Assembly: GCA_019218445.1 (NCBI GenBank)
Contig: JAHUUM010000004.1
Span: forward strand, 62,001 to 126,000
DNA from: Weeksellaceae bacterium TAE3-ERU29
GTDB lineage: Bacteria; Bacteroidota; Bacteroidia; Flavobacteriales; Weeksellaceae
Direction of reading: 5' to 3'
Length of the DNA stretch: 64,000 bases
Position numbers and translations under genes: made by a program. Below, one piece after another: positions 28,123 through 38,151 of this stretch. The notes under the pieces are model-generated. The model ran no database searches. It worked only from the letters and a program-made list of their open reading frames with translations, and had not been told where the DNA came from. Positions within the stretch are counted from its first letter, which is position 1. Every line of letters begins with the position of its first letter.

Positions 28123-29349
28123 TCAATTATTGAAAAAGCTCAATCCCTCAGAAACTATAAAATTACTTCCGCCAATAAATATAAAATCATTTTCGGAAGT
28201 GTTTTTTTGAGCTTCTTCTATGGCTTTCTGTACGCTTTCAAAGTATTTTGAGTTTAAATTTTTAGGAACAATATTTTTTAAATCTTCTATCTTAAACTTT
28301 CGATCATTGTTCGGTTGAGTAAAATAATACTCCGCATCTTTAGGGAAAAGTTTTAAAATAGACTTTACGTCTTTATCGCTTACAAAGCCTAAAATTATAA
28401 TTTTTTTCTCAGCTTTTATTTTTTCTATTTGTTTAATTATTGATGCTATTCCCGCCGGATTATGAGCCGTATCAGTAATGATAAGCGGATTTTCTTGCAG
28501 CACTTCCCAACGACCTCGCAAACCCGTAAGTTGTGTTACATTATTTAATCCTTCCTGAATTTTCTCTTTATTAAATTCAAATTGGGTAGATAAAACTTCT
28601 AAAACTTTTTCTACGGTTTTTAAGTTTTTTGCCTGATAACTTCCTAATAAATCTGTGGTATAAACTGGTGATTTTCCTTGATTAGCAAAATAAATCTCTG
28701 CATTTTTTTCTTTAGCAATATTAAAAAATACAGATTTGGTTTCAGGTAGAAATTCACCTATTACAACAGGTTTATTATTTTTGATAATTCCTGCTTTTTC
28801 GAAAGCTATTTTTTCTAATGTATCTCCTAAAATAGCTGTATGCTCCAATGCAATATTTGTAATTACAGAAAGTTCAGGATTAATGATATTTGTAGCATCT
28901 AATCGCCCTCCCAGTCCTGTTTCTATAATTGCAATATCTACTTTTTTATGAGCAAAATAACTAAATCCTAAAGCTACTGCAAACTCAAAAAAAGAGCATT
29001 TTAAATCAGTAATAATCTGCTTATTTTGTTCAATAAATTGCCTTACAAATTCTTTTTCGGTATTTTTTCCGTTTATTCGGTTTCGTTCCTCAAACTCCAA
29101 TAAATGAGGAGAAGTATGCAAACCAACTTTAAATCCGTATGATTGAAATACAGCTGAAAGCATATGAGAAGTGCTTCCTTTCCCGTTTGTTCCCGCTATA
29201 TGTATAGTTTTAAATTTATCTTGAGGATTTCCTAAGATTTCACATAATTTTTTAATCCTATCAAGTCCGGGATTATAGGCTTTTGCTCCTTGTAGCTGAA
29301 AAAAAGGCAAATCATTATACAGCCAACTTACTGCCTGATTATAAGTCAT
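28123..29349 (-). CDS. folC: Bifunctional folylpolyglutamate synthase / dihydrofolate synthase
   Basis: Adds glutamate to dihydropteroate and to folates. 408 residues. P-loop GTNGKGS (53-59), GLHTSPHL, the ETGLGGRLDATN block and the C-terminal DTAHNPAG motif are present. It begins 2 bp after tonB, so it appears to be the last gene of exbB-exbD-tonB-folC. Confidence 0.94.
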   Translation of the reverse strand: MTYNQAVSWLYNDLPFFQLQGAKAYNPGLDRIKKLCEILGNPQDKFKTIHIAGTNGKGSTSHMLSAVFQSYGFKVGLHTSPHLLEFEERNRINGKNTEKEFVRQFIEQNKQIITDLKCSFFEFAVALGFSYFAHKKVDIAIIETGLGGRLDATNIINPELSVITNIALEHTAILGDTLEKIAFEKAGIIKNNKPVVIGEFLPETKSVFFNIAKEKNAEIYFANQGKSPVYTTDLLGSYQAKNLKTVEKVLEVLSTQFEFNKEKIQEGLNNVTQLTGLRGRWEVLQENPLIITDTAHNPAGIASIIKQIEKIKAEKKIIILGFVSDKDVKSILKLFPKDAEYYFTQPNNDRKFKIEDLKNIVPKNLNSKYFESVQKAIEEAQKNTSENDFIFIGGSNFIVSEGLSFFNN

Positions 29350-29351
29350 TA

Positions 29352-30128
29352 TTATCTTAAATTCACTTTGTAAGTTCCGCGTCTTCCATCCGCTCCCGGA
29401 AAAGCAGTCACGTATTGTAACACCAATTCTTTAGCTCTATTTGCCAAACACTGATTCCCTGAAACTCTCGGTGTTGCACGTTTTATACTTCCGTTGGCAT
29501 TTACAACAATATCTACTACCACTACCCCCGATGCACTACAATTATGTGCTTGGTTTTCCGGCACTCTGGTTTTCCAATTTTCGCCAATTCCTGTTCCTTT
29601 ATCGGAATTCCCCTTTGGATCGCCTACATTCCCTGCTTGATTCCCATCTCCTTGTCCATTAGAATTCGACTTTCCTTTTCCTCCTAAGATTTGTTCTAAC
29701 GCTGATTTTCCTTGAGCATCCCCTTTTGGAGCATTTGAATTTTTAGAACTTTCTTTTTGAGTATTTGTTTTTGCAGGTTTTGCCTCTGTTTTTTTCTCTT
29801 TACTCGCTACAGGGATTTTTTTTGTAGTTTCCTGAGTCTGAGATTTCACAGGAGCTTCATTAATTCTATGTTCAGAAATCTCCGGCTGAGACACTTCACT
29901 TTTTGCAGGTAATGGCTGCTCTTCTGCAGGCTTTGGCTCTTCTAAACCTTGCCCTATATCTGTATTTCCATAATTGGACTCTTGCAACATGGCTATCTCT
30001 ATCAATAATGGCTTGTTTAGGTTTTCTTGTTTAAATTCAAGACTTAAGAATAAAAGCAAACAAGTTAAAACGCCCACTATTGCAGTGATAACTAAACTTT
30101 GATATTTTGAAGATTTTGTATTACTCAT
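29352..30128 (-). CDS. tonB: Energy transducer TonB
   Basis: Spans the periplasm and transmits proton-motive force to outer-membrane receptors. 258 residues: one N-terminal membrane helix (about 11-29), a Pro/Lys/Glu-rich linker (about 60-130), a Gly/Asn-rich stretch (about 145-180) and a C-terminal TonB-like domain from about 190 (VVVVDIVVNANGSIKRATPR). Overlaps exbD by 8 bp. Confidence 0.87.
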   Translation of the reverse strand: MSNTKSSKYQSLVITAIVGVLTCLLLFLSLEFKQENLNKPLLIEIAMLQESNYGNTDIGQGLEEPKPAEEQPLPAKSEVSQPEISEHRINEAPVKSQTQETTKKIPVASKEKKTEAKPAKTNTQKESSKNSNAPKGDAQGKSALEQILGGKGKSNSNGQGDGNQAGNVGDPKGNSDKGTGIGENWKTRVPENQAHNCSASGVVVVDIVVNANGSIKRATPRVSGNQCLANRAKELVLQYVTAFPGADGRRGTYKVNLR

Positions 30129-30522
30129 TAGGTTCGGTTGCTAATACCATTTTATAATGATTTCTATTGGCAATATCCATCACGAAAACAATATCTTTTG
30201 TAAAGGTTTTTTCTTCTGCCTGAAGTATAAATGCAGGCTCTTGATTTCCTTGAAATATTGTTTTAAGTTCCCCTTCTAAACTCTCTTTAGTAATTGGTGT
30301 TTTATCTATAAAATACTCCCCGTTATTATTAATACTAATTACTAAATCTTTCTGTATTGCATCTGCCGGTACTCCATTTGCTTTTGGTAATTCTAAATTT
30401 AAAACATTGGTAGAAACCATTGTAGAAGTCAGCATAAAAAATATAAGCAACAGAAAAACGATGTCCGTCATAGATGACACACTGAAATCAGGGCTTATTT
30501 TATTTCTTCCTCTTAAATCCAT
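30121..30522 (-). CDS. exbD: Biopolymer transport protein ExbD
   Basis: Proton-conducting partner of ExbB. 133 residues: short cytoplasmic N-terminus, one membrane helix containing the functional Asp (VSSMTDIVFLLLIFFMLTS), and a periplasmic domain. Only one exbD is present here, whereas many Bacteroidota operons have two. It overlaps exbB by 1 bp. Confidence 0.93.
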   Translation of the reverse strand: MDLRGRNKISPDFSVSSMTDIVFLLLIFFMLTSTMVSTNVLNLELPKANGVPADAIQKDLVISINNNGEYFIDKTPITKESLEGELKTIFQGNQEPAFILQAEEKTFTKDIVFVMDIANRNHYKMVLATEPNE

Positions 30523-31211
30523 TACTTAACGATAGGTTTGTTCAATACTTCTAAAAACTCTGTTACAGTAGATTCCATTCGGTGAACACTTTTATCTACT
30601 TTCATTACTAAAAAGTTATAAGCAATATAAGCGACAATCCCTACTACCAATCCGGCAGCGGTTGTTAGCATTGCAGCGTAAATTCCACTGGACAACAACT
30701 TAGCATCTACTTGTCCCGCTGTATTCGCGATTTGGGCAAAAGACATTATCATACCTACAACTGTTCCTAAGAATCCTAACATTGGCGCTGCTCCGGCAAT
30801 TGTTGCTAAATAATTTACGTTTTTCTCTAATTTAAAAACTTCTAATTTCCCTGTGTTTTCTATCGCATCGCTGATTTCTTTAAGCGGTCGTCCTATTCTC
30901 AGCAATCCTTTTTCTATCATTCGAGATTCAGGCGTATTTGTTCTTTTACAAAGTTCTACGGCTGAGTTGATTTTACTTTCATAAACAAAATCTCTAATGT
31001 TATTTATGAAATTGTAATCATGCTTAGATTGTTTATTTATACTTAAATATCTCTCGAAGAAAAGATAAACAGTAAATAAAAATAAGATGAATAATATAAG
31101 AATTATTACTCCACCAAACCAGCCTCCTTGCTGTATCATATCATATAAGGAAACATTTGTGGTAATTGGCTCTGCCACATTTTGAACTAAACTTAAAGAA
31201 TCTTGTTGCAT
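30522..31211 (-). CDS. exbB: MotA/TolQ/ExbB proton channel protein
   Basis: Pentameric proton channel of the Ton motor. 229 residues with three membrane spans (about 33-55, 135-160, 180-205). The conserved GAAPMLGFLGTVVGMI and AMLTTAAGLVVGI blocks are present. First gene of the exbB-exbD-tonB-folC operon. Confidence 0.93.
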   Translation of the reverse strand: MQQDSLSLVQNVAEPITTNVSLYDMIQQGGWFGGVIILILFILFLFTVYLFFERYLSINKQSKHDYNFINNIRDFVYESKINSAVELCKRTNTPESRMIEKGLLRIGRPLKEISDAIENTGKLEVFKLEKNVNYLATIAGAAPMLGFLGTVVGMIMSFAQIANTAGQVDAKLLSSGIYAAMLTTAAGLVVGIVAYIAYNFLVMKVDKSVHRMESTVTEFLEVLNKPIVK

Positions 31212-31230
31212 TGTTTTATTTTTTCGACTA

Positions 31231-31238
31231 CAAATTTA
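31231..31238 (-). promoter_or_regulatory. Promoter -7 box of exbB operon
   Basis: TAAATTTG on the minus strand, 19 nt before the exbB ATG. Confidence 0.55.
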
Positions 31239-31372
31239 ATAAATGTCTTTAATATAAATAGCCTTTTATTAAAACATTAGGCAAACCCGCTACACATTTT
31301 ATATTGACTCTAATATAACTACTCTCTCTATGATATTATTGGTTTATATAAAAGCATACTTGCATTGAGCTA

Positions 31373-31430
31373 AAATATTTTTGATTTGAACCGAAATATT
31401 TTTGATTTGAACCGAAATATTTTTGATTTA
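31373..31430. repeat. 21-bp tandem repeat, about 2.7 copies
   Basis: Two perfect 21-bp copies (31373-31393, 31394-31414) of a unit with the core TATTTTTGATTTGAACCG, plus a partial third copy. It lies in the only gene-free stretch longer than 300 bp (31212-31704). Each unit contains TATTTTTG, which matches the TAnnTTTG promoter box on the plus strand, so it could also be a small promoter array. Confidence 0.85.
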
Positions 31431-31472
31431 AGGATAATTCTGCAACACTCCTTTTCCAAGTATTAAGAACTT

Positions 31473-31485
31473 TCCTCAAAGAGGA
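31473..31485. other. Small hairpin upstream of the candidate RNA
   Basis: TCCTC-AAA-GAGGA, a perfect 5-bp stem. Not followed by a T run. Confidence 0.35.
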
Positions 31486-31532
31486 TTAAAGGTTGTGTGT
31501 GTTGAAGGACTTGTTTTGAGGTTAGATGAATC

Positions 31533-31617
31533 GCGTTAGGGATTGTAGTGAAAATCCTTTTTGAGAGGTCTCGAGCAAAAAGATTGTAACGGAAAGCCCG
31601 ACCCGATAGGGAAACGC
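31533..31617 (+). ncRNA. Candidate structured RNA element (three-way junction)
   Basis: GCGTT (31533-31537) pairs with AACGC (31613-31617) to close the element. CTTTTTG (31557-31563) pairs with CAAAAAG (31576-31582), and CCC-GATA-GGG (31602-31611) forms a third, tetraloop hairpin. Single-stranded parts repeat the word GATTGTA (31541 and 31582). The composition is more G+C-rich than the flanks. I recall similar GCGTTAGGGAT...GCCCGACC sequences in other flavobacterial intergenic regions but cannot confirm this. The strand is inferred only from the presentation of the motif. Confidence 0.4.
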
Positions 31618-31704
31618 CCTAAATAAACTTATTAAGTATAACCTTTATTCTATCTATTGTCCGCTAAAAAACGGCACCATGCACTACGAATAATTAGATA
31701 AATA

Positions 31705-32133
31705 CTAATCTATTTTATTCAAAGAATAAACAATATCAACTTTTGGATTAACCTCTTTATTTAAGTTTATTAAATGTAATTTATTACCCTCTATTTGATA
31801 CTCAAACTCTTTTTTATTGTCTAATTTTATTATATTTCCTTCTTTTACGTATTTTCCATTATTTAAGATGCATTGATGCCTTCCCTGCACTTTCAAACTA
31901 TATGTATAGTCTTGATTTAGTGTAAGAAAAGCACTAATATTCTCATTGCAATCTGAGCAATTTTGAGATCCCATATAGGTCCCAAAATATGTGTCTGAAT
32001 CGTCATAAAAATCTAAATTAGAGTTAAACTCTATTTCTCCATATTTAGTTACAATAAATTCTTTGTTCTCTTTTGCACAACCTATTATCAATAAAAAAAT
32101 ACATAACAAACCAATTATCGTATTTTTTTTCAT
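31705..32133 (-). CDS. Lipoprotein with NlpE-like N-terminal domain
   Basis: 142 residues. Lipoprotein signal with lipobox IIGC (Cys19). The segment YMGSQNCSDCNENISAFLTL with a following DYTYSL strand and a GKYVKEGN turn resembles the N-terminal beta-barrel of NlpE, the copper-resistance and envelope-stress lipoprotein. The CxxC pair is conserved. A C-terminal NlpE domain is absent, so signalling to a Cpx system should not be assumed. Monocistronic and divergent from 32170. Confidence 0.65.
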   Translation of the reverse strand: MKKNTIIGLLCIFLLIIGCAKENKEFIVTKYGEIEFNSNLDFYDDSDTYFGTYMGSQNCSDCNENISAFLTLNQDYTYSLKVQGRHQCILNNGKYVKEGNIIKLDNKKEFEYQIEGNKLHLINLNKEVNPKVDIVYSLNKID

Positions 32134-32169
32134 AGTTTTATATTTTCATACAAATGACACGCAAACTAT

Positions 32170-35016
32170 ATGCCAATAAGAATAGTAAATATTAAAAGAA
32201 TACTTATAAAGCTCACCTTATTTCTTTTTTTGGTGACCATGTCTTCTTTATTGGCTCAAACCGATACTATTTCTGCTACTCTAACTTTTAATCAAAATTC
32301 AAATATTATTCATGTAAAACAGCATTTTAATATTTCTAATAACACGAAAGGAAAAGTCCCTCTTTATCTTTATGCTTGGGTTAATGCTTATAAAAAGAGG
32401 TCTACTCTTAGTAATGTAAAACTATCGGAAAGAAATGATATGTTATTTTTTGCAGATAAGAAAAATTTTGGGGATATATTCAATTTAAAAATAGAGTACG
32501 GTAACGAAGAAATGACTCCTGTTTTTTCTAAAAATTCAGAACTTATAGAAGTTGATATTCCTGCAAATCAGAATAATCGATTTAATTTTTCTGCTTCCTA
32601 TGATTTACAAATTCCCGCGGATGGTTTTACAGGATACGGCTACAACAAAGAGCAAGGTAATTATTATTTAAAGTATTTTCTGCTACATCCCGGAGTTTAT
32701 GAAAATGGAATACTTAAATGGCAAAATTTTAAAGATTTTGAGTCTTTAACCTCAAATAATACTTTTTATAAAATAAATATTAATAACAATACAAATGCAG
32801 AAATATTTACAGATTTAGAACCTATAAATGATTCTATTTATAAAGGAGGAAATCGATCTTTTTTTGAGCTGGCTTTATTAAACCCTGAACAAATAACAGA
32901 GATAAAAGTAGGTAGTACAAATATTATTTTTCAACAAAAAATAGACTCCACAGATATTCCTATTCTAAAAAAAATACTAAAAAGACAAATTGGTTTTTTA
33001 GAAAATTATCTACCTTATTTGGATGAGCCTTTATTTATTTCTAACAAATTACTTAATAGTAATAGAGTAAAGGGAATAGATGATTTGACAATACCAATAA
33101 TAAATAAAAAATATCAAATATATAACGACTCTTCTCGACTGGATTTAAAATATTTACCAACTATATTTTCTGCGTATTGTGAAAGAAATATACATGTAAA
33201 TAAACGAGAAGGACATTGGATTTTAAACGGAATAAAAACTTATTTAGCATTTAAATATTTAGAGGAATACCATCCGGATACACCGATTTTAGGAAAAATC
33301 CCAACAGATATAGGACTATTCAATATTTATCCATTAACATGGTATGAGGCTTCAAAATTTAAATTCTTAGATAGATATTCTATTTATTACAGGTATTTTA
33401 TGAAACAAAATATAGATCAATCTATAGACACTCCTTACGATAAATTAAGCTACAATAATCAAACACAAATAAGTGCCGTAAAAACAGCCCTTGCTTTAGA
33501 CTACTTAGAAAGTTATTTAGAGAAAGATGAGTTGAAAAATTTACTTAAAAATTTAATCTATATACGAAAAGAACATTTAATCACAAAAGAGTATTTTCAA
33601 TATTATTTGAATCGGCATGCCTCTAAAAACATCAAATGGTTCTTTAACTACTTAATAAAGCAATCCGGCGGATTTGATATGAAGTTGAGTAACATTAAAG
33701 AGAAAAACGATAGCCTGCAAATAAAAATTAAAAATAAAGACCTTTTTAAAGCCCCCACAGAAATCGAAATATATAAAGATTCTGCACTAATATATAATAC
33801 TTGGACAAATTCTACCGAAAAAAACATAATAGTAAATGTTCCAAAAATGGATTATGACAAAGTAAAAATAAAACATGGAAACTATTTTACCGATGATAAC
33901 CCTTACAACGATATTTATAGTAAAAATAAATGGTTAAAAACTAAATTTAAACTTACCCCTATTGGAGAAATCCAAGTACCGGAATTTTATCAATTATTTA
34001 TATGGCCGGACATTCAATGGAATAACTATGACAAATTACAATTAGGCTTAAAACTAACTAATGAAACTCTTTTTCCGCAGGATCTTGTAGTAAAAGCATC
34101 TTCTCGGTATAGCTTTGGGGCTAAAAAATATATTGGGGCAACCAGTTTTATTTATCGTTGGAAACCAAAAAATGACCTTTTTAGACAAATTGATTTTCGT
34201 GCAGGTACAAGTATAGGACATTATAACCGAGGATTGGAATATTTTAAATATAGTAGTGGCATTAATTTTAGTCTTAAAAAACCTGTTCGGAGTCTAACTT
34301 CCCACTTCATAGAACTTAGCTTCGACGATATACAAAGAGAACTACCCGAAAACCCGGAGCCCATAGATATAGAATTACAGAGGTATCAACTATTAAACAC
34401 TCGATTTGTCTATAGAAACCTAAGTAGAATAAATGAATCATTAGGATATATAAACTATCAGTACTCCAATAAATTCACTAAGCTCTATGGGGAATTTTAC
34501 TACCGATGGAAGTTTGCACGGAACAAACGATTGGGAGCACGCCTATTTGGAGGAATATTCTTCAGGCATGATTTAAACGAAACTAATTATTACGATTTTG
34601 GATTAGATAGAATAACCGATTATTCATTCTTACACGGATTACTTGGTCGTTCAGAAAAATTCGGTTTTTTAAGTCAGCAATTTGTAATGGCAGAAGGAGG
34701 ATTTAAATCAAAGTTTAATGTAAAAGCAAACGAATTTATGTTAACATTGAATTTAGAATATCCATTAATAAAATTAATAGATATTTATACAGACTTCGGT
34801 GTTTATAAAAACGAAGCTATGCCTTCTAAATTCGTTTATGACTCCGGAGTAAGGTTAAACATCGTTCCCGATTTCGTTGAATTTTATTTTCCTGTCCAAT
34901 CCAGTTTAGGTTTTGAACCCTCAATGCCTAAATATCACGAAAGAATAAGGTTTTTATTAAATCTTGACCTGAATAGAATCAGAGGATACTGGAAAGCCAG
35001 AAAGCTACAATTATAA
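32170..35016 (+). CDS. M1 peptidase-like protein with C-terminal barrel-like domain, zinc motif lost
   Basis: 948 residues. Signal sequence about 1-29 ending SSLLAQ. Residues about 30-270 look like the N-terminal beta domain of M1 aminopeptidases (YLYAWVNAYKKRSTLSNVKL). Residues about 270-520 look like the catalytic fold, but HExxH is missing (the place reads TIFSAYCERNIH) and the usual WLNEG helix reads WILNGIKTYL without its Glu. The last 330 residues alternate aromatic and polar residues in beta-strand pattern and end with HERIRFLLNLDLNRI, like outer-membrane barrel proteins. I infer an outer-membrane-anchored pseudopeptidase. Confidence 0.6.
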   Translation: MPIRIVNIKRILIKLTLFLFLVTMSSLLAQTDTISATLTFNQNSNIIHVKQHFNISNNTKGKVPLYLYAWVNAYKKRSTLSNVKLSERNDMLFFADKKNFGDIFNLKIEYGNEEMTPVFSKNSELIEVDIPANQNNRFNFSASYDLQIPADGFTGYGYNKEQGNYYLKYFLLHPGVYENGILKWQNFKDFESLTSNNTFYKININNNTNAEIFTDLEPINDSIYKGGNRSFFELALLNPEQITEIKVGSTNIIFQQKIDSTDIPILKKILKRQIGFLENYLPYLDEPLFISNKLLNSNRVKGIDDLTIPIINKKYQIYNDSSRLDLKYLPTIFSAYCERNIHVNKREGHWILNGIKTYLAFKYLEEYHPDTPILGKIPTDIGLFNIYPLTWYEASKFKFLDRYSIYYRYFMKQNIDQSIDTPYDKLSYNNQTQISAVKTALALDYLESYLEKDELKNLLKNLIYIRKEHLITKEYFQYYLNRHASKNIKWFFNYLIKQSGGFDMKLSNIKEKNDSLQIKIKNKDLFKAPTEIEIYKDSALIYNTWTNSTEKNIIVNVPKMDYDKVKIKHGNYFTDDNPYNDIYSKNKWLKTKFKLTPIGEIQVPEFYQLFIWPDIQWNNYDKLQLGLKLTNETLFPQDLVVKASSRYSFGAKKYIGATSFIYRWKPKNDLFRQIDFRAGTSIGHYNRGLEYFKYSSGINFSLKKPVRSLTSHFIELSFDDIQRELPENPEPIDIELQRYQLLNTRFVYRNLSRINESLGYINYQYSNKFTKLYGEFYYRWKFARNKRLGARLFGGIFFRHDLNETNYYDFGLDRITDYSFLHGLLGRSEKFGFLSQQFVMAEGGFKSKFNVKANEFMLTLNLEYPLIKLIDIYTDFGVYKNEAMPSKFVYDSGVRLNIVPDFVEFYFPVQSSLGFEPSMPKYHERIRFLLNLDLNRIRGYWKARKLQL

Positions 35017-35114
35017 TTATATAAAATATGTGGTACTAACAGCAATTAAAAAAATAAGATTATTTTTAATTAAAAAAACAACTTAATAAAATACCAATTC
35101 CGCAAAAAAAAATT

Positions 35115-35122
35115 TATATTTG
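35115..35122 (+). promoter_or_regulatory. Promoter -7 box of atpDC
   Basis: TATATTTG, 40 nt upstream of the atpD ATG. Confidence 0.6.
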
Positions 35123-35144
35123 CATTAAACATAGTATAAAGTAA

Positions 35145-36665
<1,521 letters not shown>

Positions 36666-36675
36666 AATATTAAAA

Positions 36676-36954
36676 ATGGGATTAAAATTAGAAATAATCA
36701 CGCCGGAATACGTTCTTTTTAAAGGAGAAGTAGAGGCTGTAACAGTTCCCGGAAAAAACGGAAAATTCCAAATGTTACAAAACCACGCTCCTATTGTAGC
36801 AACCTTAGAAGCCGGAGATATTATAATTAAAGCTCACGAAAAAGCTGAAAAACAACATTCGCTTGTAACATCAGCTAATAATGAATTTAGTTTAGCTATT
36901 TCAGGAGGCACATTAGAACTTAATAACAATCACTTGATTATCCTTGCTGATTAA
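36676..36954 (+). CDS. atpC: ATP synthase F1 epsilon subunit, short form
   Basis: 92 residues, corresponding to the N-terminal beta-sandwich only (MGLKLEIITPEYVLFKGEVE, KNGKFQMLQNHAPIVATL). The two-helix C-terminal domain that inhibits ATP hydrolysis in other bacteria is absent. It follows atpD after 10 bp and ends before a terminator. Confidence 0.95.
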   Translation: MGLKLEIITPEYVLFKGEVEAVTVPGKNGKFQMLQNHAPIVATLEAGDIIIKAHEKAEKQHSLVTSANNEFSLAISGGTLELNNNHLIILAD

Positions 36955-36982
36955 TGTTTAAAAATTTAATCACAAAATTTAC

Positions 36983-37014
36983 AAAACCACTTCAATTTTA
37001 TGAGGTGGTTTTTT
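36983..37014 (+). terminator. Terminator after atpC
   Basis: AAAACCAC and GTGGTTTT stem, followed by a T run. Confidence 0.85.
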
Positions 37015-37069
37015 GTTTATTTAATATTTTTTAGACCTATAAAATCTATTTAAAAATCCAAATTAAATA

Positions 37070-37103
37070 TTGAGGTTTAAAATAAATTTAGATTGTAAAT
37101 TTG
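37070..37103 (+). promoter_or_regulatory. Promoter of tdk, next to the start codon
   Basis: TTG (37070-37072), 23-nt spacer, TAAATTTG (37096-37103). Only four bases separate the box from the tdk ATG at 37108, so transcription should begin at or within the start codon. Confidence 0.65.
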
Positions 37104-37107
37104 TGCT

Positions 37108-37695
37108 ATGTTTTTAGAAAACACCATAAATCACAGAAAAAATACAGGTTGGATAGAAGTTATATGCGGCTCTATGTTCTCAGGTAAAACCGAAGAACTA
37201 TTGAGAAGAATAAAACGTGCTGAATTTGCAGGACAAAAAGTAGAAATATTTAAACCGGCAATTGATAAACGATACGATGATGAAGATGTAGTTTCTCATG
37301 ACAAAAATAAAATGGGAGCAACTCCCGTAGAAGCAAGTTCTAATTTAGTTTTATTGGCTAACGATTGTGATGTTGTAGGAATAGACGAGGCTCAATTTTT
37401 TGATGATGGAATTGTGGAAGTAGCAAATCAATTAGCTAATTCAGGGAAAAGAGTAATTATTGCAGGGCTGGATATGGACTTTAAAGGTCGTCCGTTTGGT
37501 CCGATGCCAAATCTTATGGCAATAGCCGAATACGTTACAAAAGTCCATGCAATTTGTATGAGAACAGGAAATTTAGCCAATTATTCTTTTAGAAAAATCA
37601 GTAGCGATAAATTAGTAGAACTGGGCGAAAAAACAGAATATGAACCACTAAGCAGAGCTGTTTTTTGGGATGAACTAAATAAGATAACAGATTAA
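37108..37695 (+). CDS. tdk: Thymidine kinase (TK1-like)
   Basis: Phosphorylates thymidine for salvage. 195 residues. P-loop GSMFSGKT (21-28), VVGIDEAQFF with the catalytic acid, and the lasso region CMRTGNLANYSFRK. The four zinc-binding Cys of TK1 enzymes are mostly replaced (first pair reads CMRT; the second lies in EYEPLSRAVFW), so the zinc site is lost, as I recall for other Bacteroidota. Likely leaderless mRNA. Confidence 0.92.
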   Translation: MFLENTINHRKNTGWIEVICGSMFSGKTEELLRRIKRAEFAGQKVEIFKPAIDKRYDDEDVVSHDKNKMGATPVEASSNLVLLANDCDVVGIDEAQFFDDGIVEVANQLANSGKRVIIAGLDMDFKGRPFGPMPNLMAIAEYVTKVHAICMRTGNLANYSFRKISSDKLVELGEKTEYEPLSRAVFWDELNKITD

Positions 37696-37708
37696 CCTAA
37701 AACAATAT

Positions 37709-37748
37709 AAAAAAGAGCTTTTGAGAAAATTTTCAGAAGCTCTTTTTA
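37709..37748. terminator. Bidirectional terminator between tdk and the cupin gene
   Basis: AAAAAGAGCTT and AAGCTCTTTTT pair around an A/T-rich centre, with T runs on both strands for the convergent genes. Confidence 0.85.
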
Positions 37749-37786
37749 CTTACACAATTTATGGTATACTAATTTTAATTGTATAT

Positions 37787-38131
37787 TTAGCTTTTTTCAG
37801 CTACTTTTTTCACACGTTCAGCTTTATCAGCTTTATTTAAAGTTAAACGAACAATACTGTTTTTTTTAGCCAATAAATCATGAGGAACAGCTCCTTCCAA
37901 AGCTACTAAATCTCCTTTTACTAATTTATGGACTTCTCCTCTAACACCAAAGTCTATTTCTCCTTCAAAAATCTCTACTAAAATAGGGAATGGTGTCTGA
38001 TGTTCTTTCATTTTTTGACCTTCCTTTAGTAAAATTCTGATTTCTTTACTTCCTTCAGTCTCTAACAAAACACTGATTGCAGGTTTGTTATCGTTATATT
38101 CTAAATCTTTTAAAATGTTATTTGCTTTCAT
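37787..38131 (-). CDS. Small cupin-domain protein
   Basis: 114 residues forming one cupin barrel (KMKEHQTPFPILVEIFEGEI, then KLVKGDLVALEGAVPHDLLAK). Metal-type residues are His in KEHQTP and His in VPHDL. I start it at ATG 38131 (MKANNILKDLEY) rather than an in-frame ATG at 38170, because that upstream start would overlap the end of glnS and add a non-cupin tail. It follows glnS after 20 bp and may be co-transcribed. Substrate unknown. Confidence 0.75.
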   Translation of the reverse strand: MKANNILKDLEYNDNKPAISVLLETEGSKEIRILLKEGQKMKEHQTPFPILVEIFEGEIDFGVRGEVHKLVKGDLVALEGAVPHDLLAKKNSIVRLTLNKADKAERVKKVAEKS

Positions 38132-38151
38132 TATTTTGATTTTTTTAATAT

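Noticed and set aside
31303-31345. TTGACT...TATGAT resembling an E. coli sigma-70 promoter
   Set aside because: Bacteroidota use TTG/TAnnTTTG elements; no such box is present here.
31373-31430. Possible CRISPR repeat array
   Set aside because: The 21-bp units are directly joined with no spacers and there are no cas genes.
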